From: Amorphophallus konjac
Lineage: Eukaryota; Streptophyta; Magnoliopsida; Alismatales; Araceae
Length of the DNA: 64,000 nt
Assembly: GCA_022559845.1 (NCBI GenBank)
Contig: CM040125.1
Span: 329,847,829 to 329,911,828 of the forward strand
Direction: 5' to 3'
The position numbers and the translations under genes are program-made. Below are positions 10,262 to 21,530 of the stretch, piece by piece. The notes beneath the pieces are model-generated. The model made no database searches, was not told the origin of the DNA, and saw only the letters and a list, made by a program, of their open reading frames with translations. Positions within the stretch are counted from its first letter, which is position 1. Each line of letters starts with the position of its first letter.

Positions 10262-12059
10262 TCATTTGAAATTTTTAGGTACCCATGTTTTCTTGGGTCT
10301 TTGATGGTTAGCTCCATATTTAGCATGCAAATCTCTCTTCCTTTCTGCATTCAATTCATCACTTCTCATCCATGGACAATCATCAAACACATGTCCATAT
10401 TCAACACAATAAAAATAGCACACAAATGATTTGACATTCTTCCTATGTGCATATGCATCAAATTTTTGTGGGTGAACAGGGAATTTAGTAATATTGGCAT
10501 GAGAATGAGTCCTTCCTTTTAGATGCCAGCAGTCTTTGACCGTGTGGTCAATTTTTCCACAACGAAAGCAACATGGAGGAGGATTTCTTCTATTGGCCTT
10601 AGGGTGCGTCGACCTTCCCTGGGGAGTGCGTCGACGCATTGGGTTGGGCCATTCCTGGGCCTTTGAATAGGACTGTGCTGAGCACGCTTCCTCCCAGTGT
10701 CGACCTGTCCCTTGCGCTTGCCTTTTCCACTGTTCATTCTATTCTTGCATGCTCTGAATTCATCATTTTTCAAGATAAAATAATCATGCACAATATGACC
10801 AAGCTTTCCACAATAAAAACATGAAACTTTCTTTTTCTGGAAAACATGGTGCTTAGCATTGGGTTTTCTAGCATGCATGTCAGAATAGGTAAAATCATTT
10901 TTCTATTTTTGCTGAGAGGCTTTCTTTTTCTTATTTCTGTTCTATTTTTGGTTTTTCTGGGCTACACATGATTTTGGGAATGTTTAAGAAGAGGAGGCAA
11001 CGCCCGAGCTGAAGATAACAGATGTATACAATTTGTCCTCAAAAGCTTTTTTATTTACAGGACAATATCCCAAACCTTCTCTTTGTAAATTAACTTTGGT
11101 TCCTAAGAGGTCTGTCCAAATTTTCCTTGCCCTGAACAAACCATGATAGAGAATCTTTTAAATCTTCGATTTCCTTTTGCAAGGTGGAAATGTGTAACTC
11201 AGATTCAGTGACCTCTTCCTCACACTCAGCAAGCTGTTGGTTTAGCATTGCATTCACAGTCTTATAGTTCTGAATTTCCTGTTCCAAGACATGCAGATTT
11301 TTAGAGCTATCATTCACGACATGCTTACCTTTTTCAAAAGTACCCAGCTTTTCAGTTAAGACATGTATTTGTTCTTTTAGCCATTTATTTTTCTCAATGA
11401 TCTTCTCATTTTCAATCAGACCATCTGACATTGACTGCAATTTCAGATTTAGCTTAGAGATTTCATTTTGAAGGGTTCCATTTTCATCCCTCAGAAAAAA
11501 TATTTGTTCTTTATGCAAGTCCACGTCATTCATTAGAGAATCAGAATGAAAGTTTTTCTTGAGTTCCTTTCTTAGTTTTTTTGTTTTTAGATTTCATTAT
11601 CTTATATTGCTTAACTAACTCATCATAAGCATCCATAAGCTCTTCAAAGGTAAAATCTTCTGAGTCAGAGCTTACCTGAGATGAAGACGGATCACTCGGC
11701 TGATCTGGACTGTCGGCCATTACGCATTCATGCCTTTTTCCTTCTTCATTGATCTTGGCCAGTCCATTTAGAATCTCCTTGGCAGTGCTGTAGTTGGAAA
11801 CAGATGGGAACTTGGTAACATCTACTGTAGCTCTAAACAAATTGAGCGTAGCAAGATTATCAATATGATTGGTCTTGTGTTCAGCAGATCATTTAGATAT
11901 ATCTGATGGCAACTCATGAGGACCATGATATATGAGATTCCATAATCTTGGATCAAGTTTGTTAACAAAAGCACATATCTTTCCTAGCCACATGGTAAAA
12001 TCAGAACCATCAAATACTGGCGGGGAAATCATTGAATCTTGTTGAACGGGGAAACCCAT
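10262..12059 (-). pseudogene. Copia gag with multiple zinc knuckles, internally deleted (B)
   Basis: Gag, the capsid/nucleocapsid protein of a copia element, decayed. It begins MGFPVQQD at 12059, with the copia N-terminal pattern (PVFDGSDFTMWLGKI...LWNLI), then FPSVSNYSTAKEI. At that point it jumps to an acidic segment (SSSQVSSDSEDFTFEEL) and a coiled coil (about 11640-11150). Compared with gag of element A (19742-21512), roughly 200 residues spanning the second half of the capsid-like domain and the first zinc knuckle are missing. Three degenerate C-terminal knuckles remain: CFYCGKLGHIVHDY (last Cys lost), CFRCGKIDHTVKDC, and YFYCVEYGHVFDDC (first Cys altered). Frameshifts lie near 11110, 11535 and 10600-10640. 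Element Z has the same layout and the same deletion. Confidence 0.8.
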
Positions 12060-12120
12060 TAGAGCAAACGCACCGGGATCTTCCTCTGTAGATTGTTGGA
12101 TCTGGGTGTGATAGAGCTTA

Positions 12121-12132
12121 GCTCTGATACCA
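12121..12132 (-). other. Primer binding site of copia B
   Basis: The minus strand reads TGGTATCAGAGC, the canonical initiator tRNA-Met primer site, two bases from the 5' LTR edge at 12135. Confidence 0.9.
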
Positions 12133-12134
12133 AT

Positions 12135-12546
12135 TGTTGGGTCCCTTGGTTGGTGCGCTACTAGGATCTAGAGGGGGGGTGAATAGATCCTTTCAAAACC
12201 AATACCCAATTTAAAAATTAGTTCAGTTAATTAGCAAACAGTGGATCGGTGGAACACTTATGTTCCCAGATAAGGCATGCAGAACTAAGACAATGTGATT
12301 CTACATAAAGGACGATCACAGCAAATCATGCACAAGATGGCTCAGCCAAGCAGGATGTGTGATCACGGTGTTGAAGTCACCTAAGCTCAAGGACAGTCCT
12401 TTAACCAAATAGCACGCAAGGCTTGAATGTGTACAAGCACCGAGCCAGCTAGAGTGTGTATTTATTGTTCACAAGCAAAGCACAAACTGTGCAGATCTGA
12501 AACATGCAAATACCTGCGAATGGGGATGGAGGATAAGGAGTAATCA
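12135..12546 (-). repeat. 5' LTR remnant of copia B
   Basis: The last 412 bp of the 5' LTR, closely matching 4353-4763 of the 3' LTR, including the U5 hairpin (12163-12170 with 12184-12191). Homology stops after GGATAAGGAGTAATC. What follows (CACTGATGCC) is not LTR, so most of R and all of U3 have been deleted. Confidence 0.85.
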
Positions 12547-13212
12547 CTGATGCCTTACACATCACCCAAGCCTCGCGCGCGCTACCCATGCCCTATCTGA
12601 GAGTGGGGCAAAGAGACACACACACACACCTCTCGAGGGGATAGGCTAGGGTTCGTGCCTCTACAACCCACAACATGACGGTGTCCTATAACCTAACATG
12701 GGGTATGCCCCTCTGTACCAAATAGCAACATACATTTGCCCTAACCTAGGTACGAGCACTCCAAGTGATCTCACCTATGTAATGAGCATCGTATACATTA
12801 GGCGATCTCGCGAGGTCCTACTATGATATGCCCTCAAGGCGGTGCTACAATAAAACACTAAGCCCTGCCATCTCACGAAAACCACCGGAGTGCTAACTCA
12901 TGCACCCGAACCATGATAGAACATGGTCCTAGGCCGAGACACGAAGCCAAACACACATAATTCAACAAGTACTGACGTAAACAATGCACGCATGGACAAC
13001 CCTCTTCGAAAAATCAAGAAAACTCGACGTTTCTGGAAACTGCATTCTGGGCGGCCACCCTCATGGCCGCCTACACAAGGGACCTGGGCGGCCACCCATC
13101 TGGCCGCCCAGTAACTTGGGCGGCCAGATCAGTGGCCACAAACATAGACACCAAGACCTATCTTGGGCGGCCAGGGACATGGGGTAATGATTCAAGATCT
13201 GGATAATGGGAA
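12547..13212 (-). other. Probable distal gypsy LTR / flank
   Basis: No coding signal. Copia B's AGCCT flank at 12569-12573 suggests that the gypsy LTR interrupted at 4352 resumes here, but homology to the sibling LTR beyond this point is not obvious by eye. It contains a short CA run (12617-12628) and the GGGCGGCCA cluster at 13046-13175. Confidence 0.4.
13046..13175. repeat. GGGCGGCCA palindromic cluster
   Basis: GGGCGGCCA occurs at about 13048, 13087, 13118 and 13164, and each of the first two is followed by the inverted counterpart TGGCCGCC about 12-15 bp later. The result is a row of GC-rich inverted repeats in otherwise AT-balanced DNA. It resembles in design the GTCGAC clusters of the copia LTRs, with a different core. 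Confidence 0.75.
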
Positions 13213-14800
13213 GAGCCTGATACCATTCGAATCCTGACCCACCACCCATGAGCTGAGAGGCTCGAAAGGGTTGTTTCAGAGTTGTGGAGGTACATTAGAA
13301 TTCAAAATAATGTAGGAAATAACTATATGCTTAACAATTTAAATAACATGAAATACATTTACATTTTTAAGTAATAAATTATCAACAAAATTCAGACCAC
13401 AAAGTACAATCTACATGGAAGAAAGCATACTCAATAGCTGGGCACGCCCCCAACTATGCCAGGCTGGCAACCATGAACCGTTGCACTACTCCTACGCACC
13501 TCGAGAAGGAGCCGCTACACTTGAAAAGAATGGGTGAGCCTCATCTCATTGGCTCAGTAGGGATCCTATGGATCCCTACCAAGAAACAATGGTGGTGAAT
13601 AGTATCAAAGACAATGACAAATAACAACAACAATAATAATAGTAGCGGAAGAAACTAGACTCTATGCTACTTCTACAAGTACGGGGAAAACCTCAATCAC
13701 CCTGTCAGAATTCCTGAACCAATGGTAAACAACGGCTACGCTACCAAGGAAAACATAGGACACCTCTATCGGGGAAGCTTCATTCTCACTCATGGAAGCC
13801 ACTACTCAAAATCACTATCGGAAAGCCCACGACACCTCTATCAAGATCCACAGCTAACCTAGCCAGAAAAACACATAATATCACGAGCGTAGAGAAATCA
13901 GCATTCCTCGTCAAGACACGCCCAGGACCACTTAGTTTGAAAGCATCACCTCCATCCTCGGGTGGACAACAACCTCAAAGTCAGGAAACCTTAGTCACAT
14001 CTAAAAAGAAGCCACATACTCGTAGTCGTGGGCTCTACCTCAACTACCGGGAGGGCTGGGACCTCACCATTGCTAAGCTCAACCTCGACTGACAGGAGGA
14101 TCATGACTCGTAGAAACCATGTCTAATTGTCAAAAAAACTAAAGCTGGAGTGACAGGAGACTGCCCACTAGAGGCAAGGCAAGTTGCGTCCACTAACGTC
14201 TTAGGCCACGCCTCAAGTGTCACCCATCGCCTCAACGCAGTATCTGTGACACCATACATGGTAACACAAAACAAGGGTCTAGTTGGGCTTGTGCTCATCA
14301 GCACGTGTCCGAAGTACGGAACCACGAGTCCACACACAGACTAACTGCGCTACATTAGTCCCTCTAGCTAATTTTCTCCCAGCCTACACTCAAGCCGTCA
14401 CAGTGGGAGGCACTACGAAAACCAGCCTAAAACTATCTTGTCGGGACTGCTCTCCACCTCTCCGCAGTGGGTCGGCACCTGCGTGCCCAGGCAAGCATCG
14501 TTTAGTGGGGGGTCACTCTCACAAGTGCCCACGATTGAGTCAAAACCATGAATCACAAGTGGAGAGAACTCATAAGGTGGCCTGCTATCATCGGGGTTCT
14601 TCCCACTCTAGGGAAGGTCAATGAACCGCCAGCATCCCTGGCTGGAAAAAAAATCATACGGTCATTAGCCATACACAAGGCCCACGTAGATACCACCTTC
14701 TAAGGGAAACAACAATATGCGGGGATAGCCCTCCACACATACTCGAGTACATGGTGACTCAGACTAGCATCACAAAGAAGTTAGGAACACATGAGGTCAC
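13213..14800 (-). mobile_element. Second Ty3/gypsy LTR fragment with primer site
   Basis: The minus strand of 13213-13225 reads TGGTATCAGGCTC, a primer-site-like sequence. From 13226 the sequence parallels the LTR at 3990-4352 in the same orientation (CACCCATGAGC, CAGGCTGGC, GGGTGAGCCTC). The distal end is not determined, and I place it near 14800 where homology to another module starts. No coding frame is supported. It is a sibling copy of the first gypsy relic's LTR, from a distinct insertion or a tandem arrangement. Confidence 0.5.
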
Positions 14801-14847
14801 TGTGGGAACACCTTTTTTATTATTTTATTTATCTTTGTTTGTTTATT

Positions 14848-15110
14848 TTATTTTGGTTTATTTAGTGCGTAGGCGTGCCAGTCACAATGTGACAGTTTAT
14901 TCAGATCCCGAAGACCGAGACTGCCTGGAGTCGCTGAGGTATGCACGCCATCTGACTTACCAGATGATAGTGGATGTTGAGTCGGGACTGAAACTTGTCA
15001 TGTCATAAAGGTCACGACGTTAATCACATCTCCCCAAAGAGGAGAAAACCCTTGATTAATCGCCAGGAGAGAGGGCCATATAACCTAAAATTTATATTAA
15101 TACATGCACA
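14848..15110 (+). repeat. Module repeated inverted at 30130-30345
   Basis: Shared landmarks in order are CGTGCCAGTCAC, then AAGGTCACGACGTTAAT, then CCC...AGAGGAGAA, then CCCTTGATTAATCGC, then AGGGCC. The same series reads on the minus strand of 30130-30345. The flanking T-rich runs are also shared. This indicates two copies of the same element family in opposite orientations on either side of copia A. Confidence 0.75.
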
Positions 15111-15184
15111 AAAATGAATAGACGTCCCCAATGGGACCTTATTGATTCGGCAAGGCAGAAACCCTATGCCGCTCATGACCATTT

Positions 15185-15620
15185 CATTATGATTACTACC
15201 ATTATTATTTTATTTTTTTAATATTTTTAACTTTTTATAATCATTTTTTATTCTTGGTTGTTGTGATTTTATTACATTTTACTATTTAGATTTTATCATG
15301 ATTTTTTATTGTTTTAATTTATTTTTTTGTTCTGATTTAGTTGCATTATTCATATGCATATTTTTATTTGTCTTGATTTTATTGTATTATTCATTTTGAT
15401 TTTATTTGCTTTGGTCTTATTATGTTATCCTTTTTATTGTTTTGACTTTCTTACATATTTTGCTTTGATGTTATTAATATTATTATTTGTTATGTTATTA
15501 TTATTATCTTTATTGTTTTGATTTTCTTACATGTGATTTTTTTGTTTTGATATATTTATCTAATTCTCTTATTATTATTTATTTATTTTTATATTATTTT
15601 TATTTATTATTTTTTGTCAT
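15185..15620 (+). repeat. T-rich low-complexity tract
   Basis: About 430 bp consisting mostly of T runs broken by A, G and rare C (TTTTATT, TTGATTTT). Open frames here are compositional artefacts. A similar but shorter tract follows the inverted module at 29480-29700. Confidence 0.85.
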
Positions 15621-17469
15621 GATTCGAGCGATGAAAAATCAAAATTTCAGCAGCATCTCCCCCTGTCCCAGAGTATGTCGGGGGGATGTAGCGGGTGCTT
15701 GTCTACAAAAGTCTGAGACGGTTCACCAATCGTCTAGGTGTGCATGATGCGGTAGCACTCGGGCCCATATTGGAAGGAGTACCCCCGAGGGCCAGCCTAC
15801 TAGGAGGTTTAGATCATTTGAGGAGCTTCTTGATCATGTCTGCGCGAATCTTTCGACTCACCGTTGAAACCGTTGCATACACATGTGGTTCCAAAGGCGA
15901 ACCGACGTAGCCTCGGGCCATCGAGTGTGAGACTAAAAGCATCGTAGAAAGCTCATTCAGACATGGATCCGAGACTAATTTACACTAACAATGCAACAAT
16001 GCCAAGGGTAATCCTCTTGGACATATGTTTGCCTATGATCTATCATGAGTTAATACGAGGGAAAGGGGAGGAATCCTAGCAATAGTAGGCCCGACCTGAG
16101 GAGTTATCGGCCCCAAAGTGAGATCAGGTCATGGCCATGGCTGGGCAAACCCCGAGGGCCAAACCATGCTCTCAATAGGCCTTATTTCTATTCCCCTCAC
16201 CCGTGGTCTAGGAGCACCGGGCCAGATATTATTATGATTTTATTATTTTATTTCAATTTTTTGTTTCCGTTTGATTATATATCTTTTAGTTTTTATCATA
16301 TTCTATCTTTTTATTAGATTTTATTTTTTTTTTGTTTTGATTTGTCCCGAGGTTAAGATAGCCTATTTATCTTGAACGTGGTCGGCACCCCGACCGTGTT
16401 GCTCAGGTCGCAATCAAGCCCTCGACCACGTTCATCAGCTTATGCGACAATGTGTGGTGACGCCTCTATGCCATCGCATCAGCTCCCGCTGACGCATCTC
16501 TAAAGTCGCAGTTGGGACCCTGACCGTGTTCTGTAATTTTTTTTGTTTTGTTGTTTTCTATTAAGTTTATTCTTTGGCCGTCTAGACCCTATCGCGTCAT
16601 GTCGCGATGTCGCTTCTATGAAGACGCATCACCTCTTCTTGAGGCGTATGAATATATGTATTTATTATCTTGAGAAGAAGAGAGCCTGTGAGGAGAGAGT
16701 AGAAGAGGGGACTTGTTGTGTGTGTGTTGAAGGTGAGGGGAGAGGGAGAATGAAAAAGGGGGTGCTTCTTTATCTCCTCCATGTTCTTCCGCTTTTTGTC
16801 CCAGTCGCCCCTTGTTTGTTTTCTCCTTAAGTGTGTTTCTTGCTTTCTTGCCCCACGACGGGGAATGTAACCGCTATCCATGTTCCAAGTGAATAGAAAA
16901 GCTTGTTTCGTTCCTCTTATGTATACCCATATGTTATCGTAGGTGTTGTTCAATTTTCCCCCCCATTTTCTTCTTTTTGCTCGGAGCCCATCTTCGAGGA
17001 ATGACCAAGAACTCGCTCAACATGATGGGTGGGGTCCTGAAGCCCATGTTCCAAAGCATGTTCCACTTGAGGTTCCTTATGCTTTGAAGTCCTACAAATC
17101 ATCTTCTGGGCCTTGCGTCGTTTCCTCTCTCCATTTGTAAATCCACGGGGGCGTACCAAGGCTTGGTTCCCCTTGAAGTGCCGGAGAGGTCGTACGTACG
17201 GTGGGCCCTCTAGGTTTCTGCTGGAGAGCTCTCAGACCTATAGTGTAAATCAGCTCTTTCCCCTTTTATGATCCGGGTTTAGCTTCATTTCCTCCCTCTT
17301 CAACCCGCTTTATACTCTGTCTGTATTCCCCAGTCATTCTCTTCCGGCTGGTAAGACCTGTACCCCTTGTCTAACCCTAACCATTGGTCCCGCTCCCAAA
17401 TCATGAGGGCTCATAGTGCCTTAATCGCCGATTTGAGTCCCCAACCTTCCTTATCCGGGGCAACCCAAG

Positions 17470-17880
17470 GTTCCCCCCCTTCATCCGGTGGCCCTGGCCA
17501 TCCAGGCCATCCGGTGCCCTGTCACCACCACTGATCCGGTGCCCTGTCACCACCCTTGATCCGGTGGCCTTTGCCACCACCCTTGATCCGGTGCCTTGCC
17601 ACCACCCTTGATCCGGTGCCTTCGCCTCCCTCCTTGATCGGGTAGCTGTTCCACAGCTCCTGATCCTGTGGCTATCCCACCGCCCTTGATCCATTGGCTG
17701 TGCCACTATCCTTGATCCAGTGGCTTCGCCACCTTCCCTTCTTGATCCTGTGGCTTCGCCACCCCCTGTCATCTGGCGGCACCTCGGCCTCTCTATCCGG
17801 TGGCTTCCTGCTCCCTGACCCGGTGGCTTTTCCCCTTGGCCCTCATCCGGTGGAATTCTTTTCCGCTTTACGTCTTAACC
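17470..17880 (+). repeat. Hairpin minisatellite, ~26-bp unit
   Basis: About 15 imperfect units of the form CCTTGATCCGGTGGCTTCGCCACC, cut here to its core GGTGGC-loop-GCCACC. The best units (about 17560-17575, 17720-17735, 17748-17763) contain the stem GGTGGC/GCCACC with a 3-4 nt loop. Both strands stay open through it, so the frames seen are not genes. It lies 200-600 bp before the polypurine tract near 18050. Confidence 0.8.
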
Positions 17881-18043
17881 GATGATGTCATGTCTTATCC
17901 GGTGTTTTCCATTCATTGGTTCGTGGGTTCTCTCCCAGCTTTCTTAAGAGGGTAGCCGCTTCCATGCGCACCTCATACTATTCAGGCGCCATCTCAGAAT
18001 TGTCTGTGGATGTGTACCCGCTTTACCCCCCCCCAGCACTTGG

Positions 18044-18164
18044 GTCCGGGGGAGATGCTGTCGAATTTTCATCAGAATAATATATCTTAAAAATATAAAA
18101 GGAAGAAACAAACAAATGAAATAAGTAACGATAAGAAGCTCCTGCTAAAATAAGAAACTACAGA
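18044..18164 (+). other. Polypurine tract and LTR start of X', cut by copia A
   Basis: TCCGGGGGAGATGC followed by TGTCGAATTTTC looks like a polypurine tract plus the start of a 3' LTR on the plus strand. Copia A interrupts the LTR at 18165 and it should continue at 28862. Confidence 0.5.
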
Positions 18165-18412
18165 TGTTGAGTCTCTCCAGATGATTTTGATGATAACAAA
18201 ATCTCGGTATTACAACCTAAGTAATAACTTGCTTAAACTACTTTCAAAGCCTTCCTTAATCATGCAAATGCCTAAATCTACCATGTTTCAAGAAATGCCC
18301 TGGATAAGTTCAAGCAATTCATAGTGATTGGAATAGGATATGGTCATACGATAATTTGCTCACGGATTATGATTCATTGGCTAACTCCATTGAAATTACA
18401 GGTTTTCTAGGT

Positions 18413-18526
18413 AGCGGTCGACCGCCGGTCAGGGGCCGATCGACCGGTTTTCCCAGCGTTGAAAGCCTCATTCCTATAAAATTCCGGTCGACCGCCCCCT
18501 CCTGCCGGTCGACCGCCAGCTTCGAG
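18413..18526 (+). repeat. U3 cluster of CGGTCGACCG motifs, copia A
   Basis: GGTCGACCG occurs at about 18417, 18483 and 18503, and GATCGACCGG at 18438. These are GC-rich near-palindromes in an AT-rich U3. The 3' LTR copy (27690-27795) keeps the two downstream motifs and has lost the upstream pair to point changes. Confidence 0.85.
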
Positions 18527-18656
18527 GCAGCAATTGTTGACTTGTGTTCTTCAACGTGGGAAGCCCCTTTCATTGGGTTTGTTTAATCCCAAAGTCACCA
18601 GGCATGCCATGATTTGTGGATCTAGTTCCTGGCTTGTCCCTTGACCATTCAAGATC

Positions 18657-18664
18657 TATAAAAA
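18657..18664 (+). promoter_or_regulatory. TATA box of copia A 5' LTR
   Basis: TATAAAAA, conserved at 27935-27942 in the 3' LTR, downstream of the GTCGAC cluster and upstream of the conserved R block. Confidence 0.65.
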
Positions 18665-18974
18665 CATCACTTTGGGGTCAAAAACCCTAATCACTCAAGG
18701 TGGCTATCAAGGGGAGAAAGAGGAGTGCTACTGTAGCTCCGTGAATAGTGCTGCGTCCAAGAGTTCTTCATCCAAGAGCAAGGTTTTGAAGATCATCTGC
18801 AGGCCATTCAAGTGAAGATCTAGCTGAGGAGAAAGCTTCAACCAAGATCATCTTCATCCACTAAGGGAGAGCTTAAATCTGAGTTTTTCATTTTGTCTCT
18901 CCCTTGTTTTTCATCAAGCTTCAATTGTGTGATCTTGAACAGTTAACACTTGTGTGTGTGTGGATCTACACAGA

Positions 18975-19097
<123 letters not shown>

Positions 19098-19679
19098 CTT
19101 CTAGTCTTCACATACCTTTGTGATTTGGTGTTTGTGCACCATCGTGGGAGTTTCGAACTCCTCACGTGTGTGTGTGTGTGTGTTTTGATCTTGTAATCCT
19201 GTACAAGATAGTGTGGGAATCCTCACAGATCATGAGGGGTGGACGTAGGTTGTCGTTATTGCATCCGAACCACCTAAAAATCACTGTCCATTGTGTGGTT
19301 TGTTCCTTTTCTTCTATCCCCATTCTGTGCAGCACACACGTAGATTAATTTGGTTGTATTGTTTGAGTTAGATCTAGCATAATTTATCATTCTCATATTA
19401 GATCTTGGGTATATTAAAAAGTGGGTTTAAATCAGCAAGGCAAACTTTGTCAGGAAGATAACATCTTGCATGAGTAGAATCTCCGGATTCCCACCTCTAT
19501 CATCGTACCTAAGATCGGTTGAGTGCGATATATTCTATTAGATCTTAGTGTTTTCTTATAGTTTTGAAATTCATTACGGCTATTATTCACACTTGTTTGA
19601 ATTGGGCAAGATTTTGTTAAAAGTTTGTAAACACCCAATTCACCTCCCTCTTGGGTGTCATTGATCGCGGGACTTCAAA

Positions 19680-19691
19680 TGGTATCACATC
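19680..19691 (+). other. Primer binding site of copia A
   Basis: TGGTATCACATC two bases after the LTR. It matches the first eight bases of the initiator tRNA-Met site TGGTATCAGAGC and diverges in the rest, probably by mutation. Confidence 0.75.
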
Positions 19692-19741
19692 TAAGGCTCT
19701 ATTTCCTTCAGATCTAATGATCTAGAGTAAGATACATATCA

Positions 19742-21512
19742 ATGGCAAACAAGGGTATGATGCTTGAGGGTCATTCCATCCATCGTCCTCCATACTTCGA
19801 TAGCTCGAATTACTCCTATTAAAAAAATAGAATGCACGTCTTTCTGAGAGCCCAAGAGTATGAGATCTGGAGGGTTGTGGACAAGGGTCCGTATAAACTC
19901 TTGGATGATGAAGAAAATTGGACACCCGAGGAAATTAAGAAATGTACTGTAAATGTTAATGCTATGAATATTATGCAATGTGCTATACAACCTAATGAGT
20001 TCTCTCGTGTATCTATGTGCAGTTCAGTGAAGGAGATGTGGGATAAGTTGCGGCTCATATATGAGGGAACCTCAGAGGTCAAGGAGACCAAGGCCAATTT
20101 ACTTGTCAGAGATTATGTGCTGTTCAAAATGAAGCCTGAAGATACCATTTCAGAAATGTGCGTAAGATTAACTGAGATCACAAATGGTCTCAAAAGCCTT
20201 GGGAAGGAGTACACAAACTTTGATCTTACAAGGAAGGTTCTGAGATCACTTCCATCAGCATGGCACACAAAAGCCACAGTAATTGAGGATTCGAAAAATC
20301 TGTCCACACTTTCCTTGGACGAGCTGATAGGGTCACTCATGACCTATGAGATAAACATGAAGAGAATAGCCGAGGAAGAAACGAAGAAAAAGAAAGTTGT
20401 GGGATTGAAAGCTCACCAATCTGATGATGAATTCCAAGAAGAAGAATCCAGCGAGGGAAGCAATGAAGAAGAAGACTTGGCCATGATAAGTTGCCAAGTA
20501 AAGAGATTTTTGAGAAAGAAGAGAAATTTCCCAAGGTAATTTCAGAAAGGGGAAAAGGAAGCCCGCTCAAACCAAGGGCGAGCCGAGTAAGCACAATAAT
20601 GTCATCTGTTATGAATGCAAGAAGCCCGGGCACATGAGAGGAGAATGCCCGGATCTAAAGAGAAAATTCAAGAAGGACAAGCTCAAGAAATCCCAAGCAA
20701 TGGTCGCCACATGGAGCGACGAAGAGGATGAACTATCTGACGAGGAGCTGCAAGAGCTAGTGGAGAGCTTGTGCCTCATGGCACATGAGGATGACACAGT
20801 TGAGGTAAATTCTGATCCTGATTTTATTTCTAATGAACAATGGGAGTCAGAATATGAAAAAGTGTATACTAAATACAGAAAAACCAGATCTGAAAATAAA
20901 ACTCTCAAAAAGAAAATTGATGATTTATCACATGAGGATACTTCTGTTAAATTTGAGAAATTGGAACAAGAATGGTTTGAGTTAACCGAAGAAAAAGAGA
21001 CATTGCTTCAAACGATTTCAGATCTTGAAAAAGCCAAAGAGGAGCTATCATGTGAAATGTCTGAAATTGAAAATAAAAATATGAGCTTGAATAAAGAGGT
21101 GACTGACTTGCAGTTCACTCTCTCTAGGTTTGTTAACGGAAAACAAAACCTAGACAACCTGCTGGGAGTTAAAGTTAACTTCCAAAAAGAAGGTTTGGGG
21201 TACATTCCCCAAAATAAGAAATCTTTTGAGAATAAGATTACAATATCTTATGTACATGGAAAAGAAAACAACTGTACTTCATGTTCTAACTCTAAGTCAA
21301 AACATGTCCAACCCAAACCACGACAATTCCAAAGAAAGTTTGCACATGTTAATTGCTTTCATTGTGGTAGATTTGGTCATGTTGTTGCTAATTGCTGGTT
21401 CAAACAAAATTCACCAAGAAATCATGCGATTTGGACCAAGAAGAAATATGTGCAGAATTGGACTAACTCCTATGGACCTAAATTTGTTTGGGTACCAAAA
21501 ATAATTGCATGA
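19742..21512 (+). pseudogene. Copia A gag, two zinc knuckles, broken
   Basis: Gag polyprotein of a Sirevirus-like copia element, forming the virus-like particle. It starts MANKGMMLEG at 19742; a TAA replaces codon 27 where the family usually has Trp (Y-W-K). A copia gag domain (UBN2 type) follows to about 20400: IWRVVDKGP, NAMNIMQCAI, EMWDKLRLIYEG, KVLRSLPSAWHTKATVIED, LDELIGSLMTYE. An acidic stretch and a frameshift near 20530 lead to zinc knuckle 1, CYECKKPGHMRGEC (about 20609-20650). A long coiled coil (about 20830-21150) precedes the conserved NFQKEGLGY, and zinc knuckle 2 is CFHCGRFGHVVANC (about 21355-21396). It ends at 21512. This is the intact-architecture reference for the deleted gags of B and Z. 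Confidence 0.9.
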
Positions 21513-21530
21513 GAATGTTGTCTTTTGTAG

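Larger units (their letters stand above)
4353..12546 (-). mobile_element. Gag-only Ty1/copia element, family B
   Basis: A minus-strand copia element: complete 3' LTR (4353-6741), polypurine tract (6744-6760), 3.5 kb of non-coding DNA, decayed gag (10262-12059), primer site (12121-12132), and the first 412 bp of the 5' LTR (12135-12546). No protease, integrase, RT or RNase H motif was found, so it would depend on enzymes of another element. AGCCT precedes the 3' LTR (4348-4352) and recurs at 12569-12573, 23 bp beyond the LTR homology, suggesting that the missing 2 kb of 5' LTR was lost in a deletion that spared the target duplication. It resembles terminal-repeat elements with gag only, and resembles element Z here. 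Confidence 0.8.
14801..17470 (+). other. Non-coding interior of an LTR element (X')
   Basis: No supportable gene. In order it holds a module (14848-15110) found inverted at 30130-30345, a T-rich stretch (15185-15620), moderately GC-rich sequence to 16200, a second T-rich patch (16220-16350), and sequence leading to the minisatellite at 17470. The terminal polypurine tract and LTR start near 18050 show that it is the 3' part of a plus-strand LTR element, probably gypsy. Confidence 0.45.

Noticed and set aside
17401..17772. Minus-strand Gly/Arg-rich 123-codon frame
   Set aside because: Falls entirely in the 26-bp minisatellite. No start context or motif supports it.
17470..17880. CRISPR-like array
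   Set aside because: Units are contiguous and imperfect with no unique spacers, in a plant genome; it is a minisatellite. The GTCGGTGCA array at 49966-50925 has short cores and variable spacers but lies in an LTR U3 with no cas genes.
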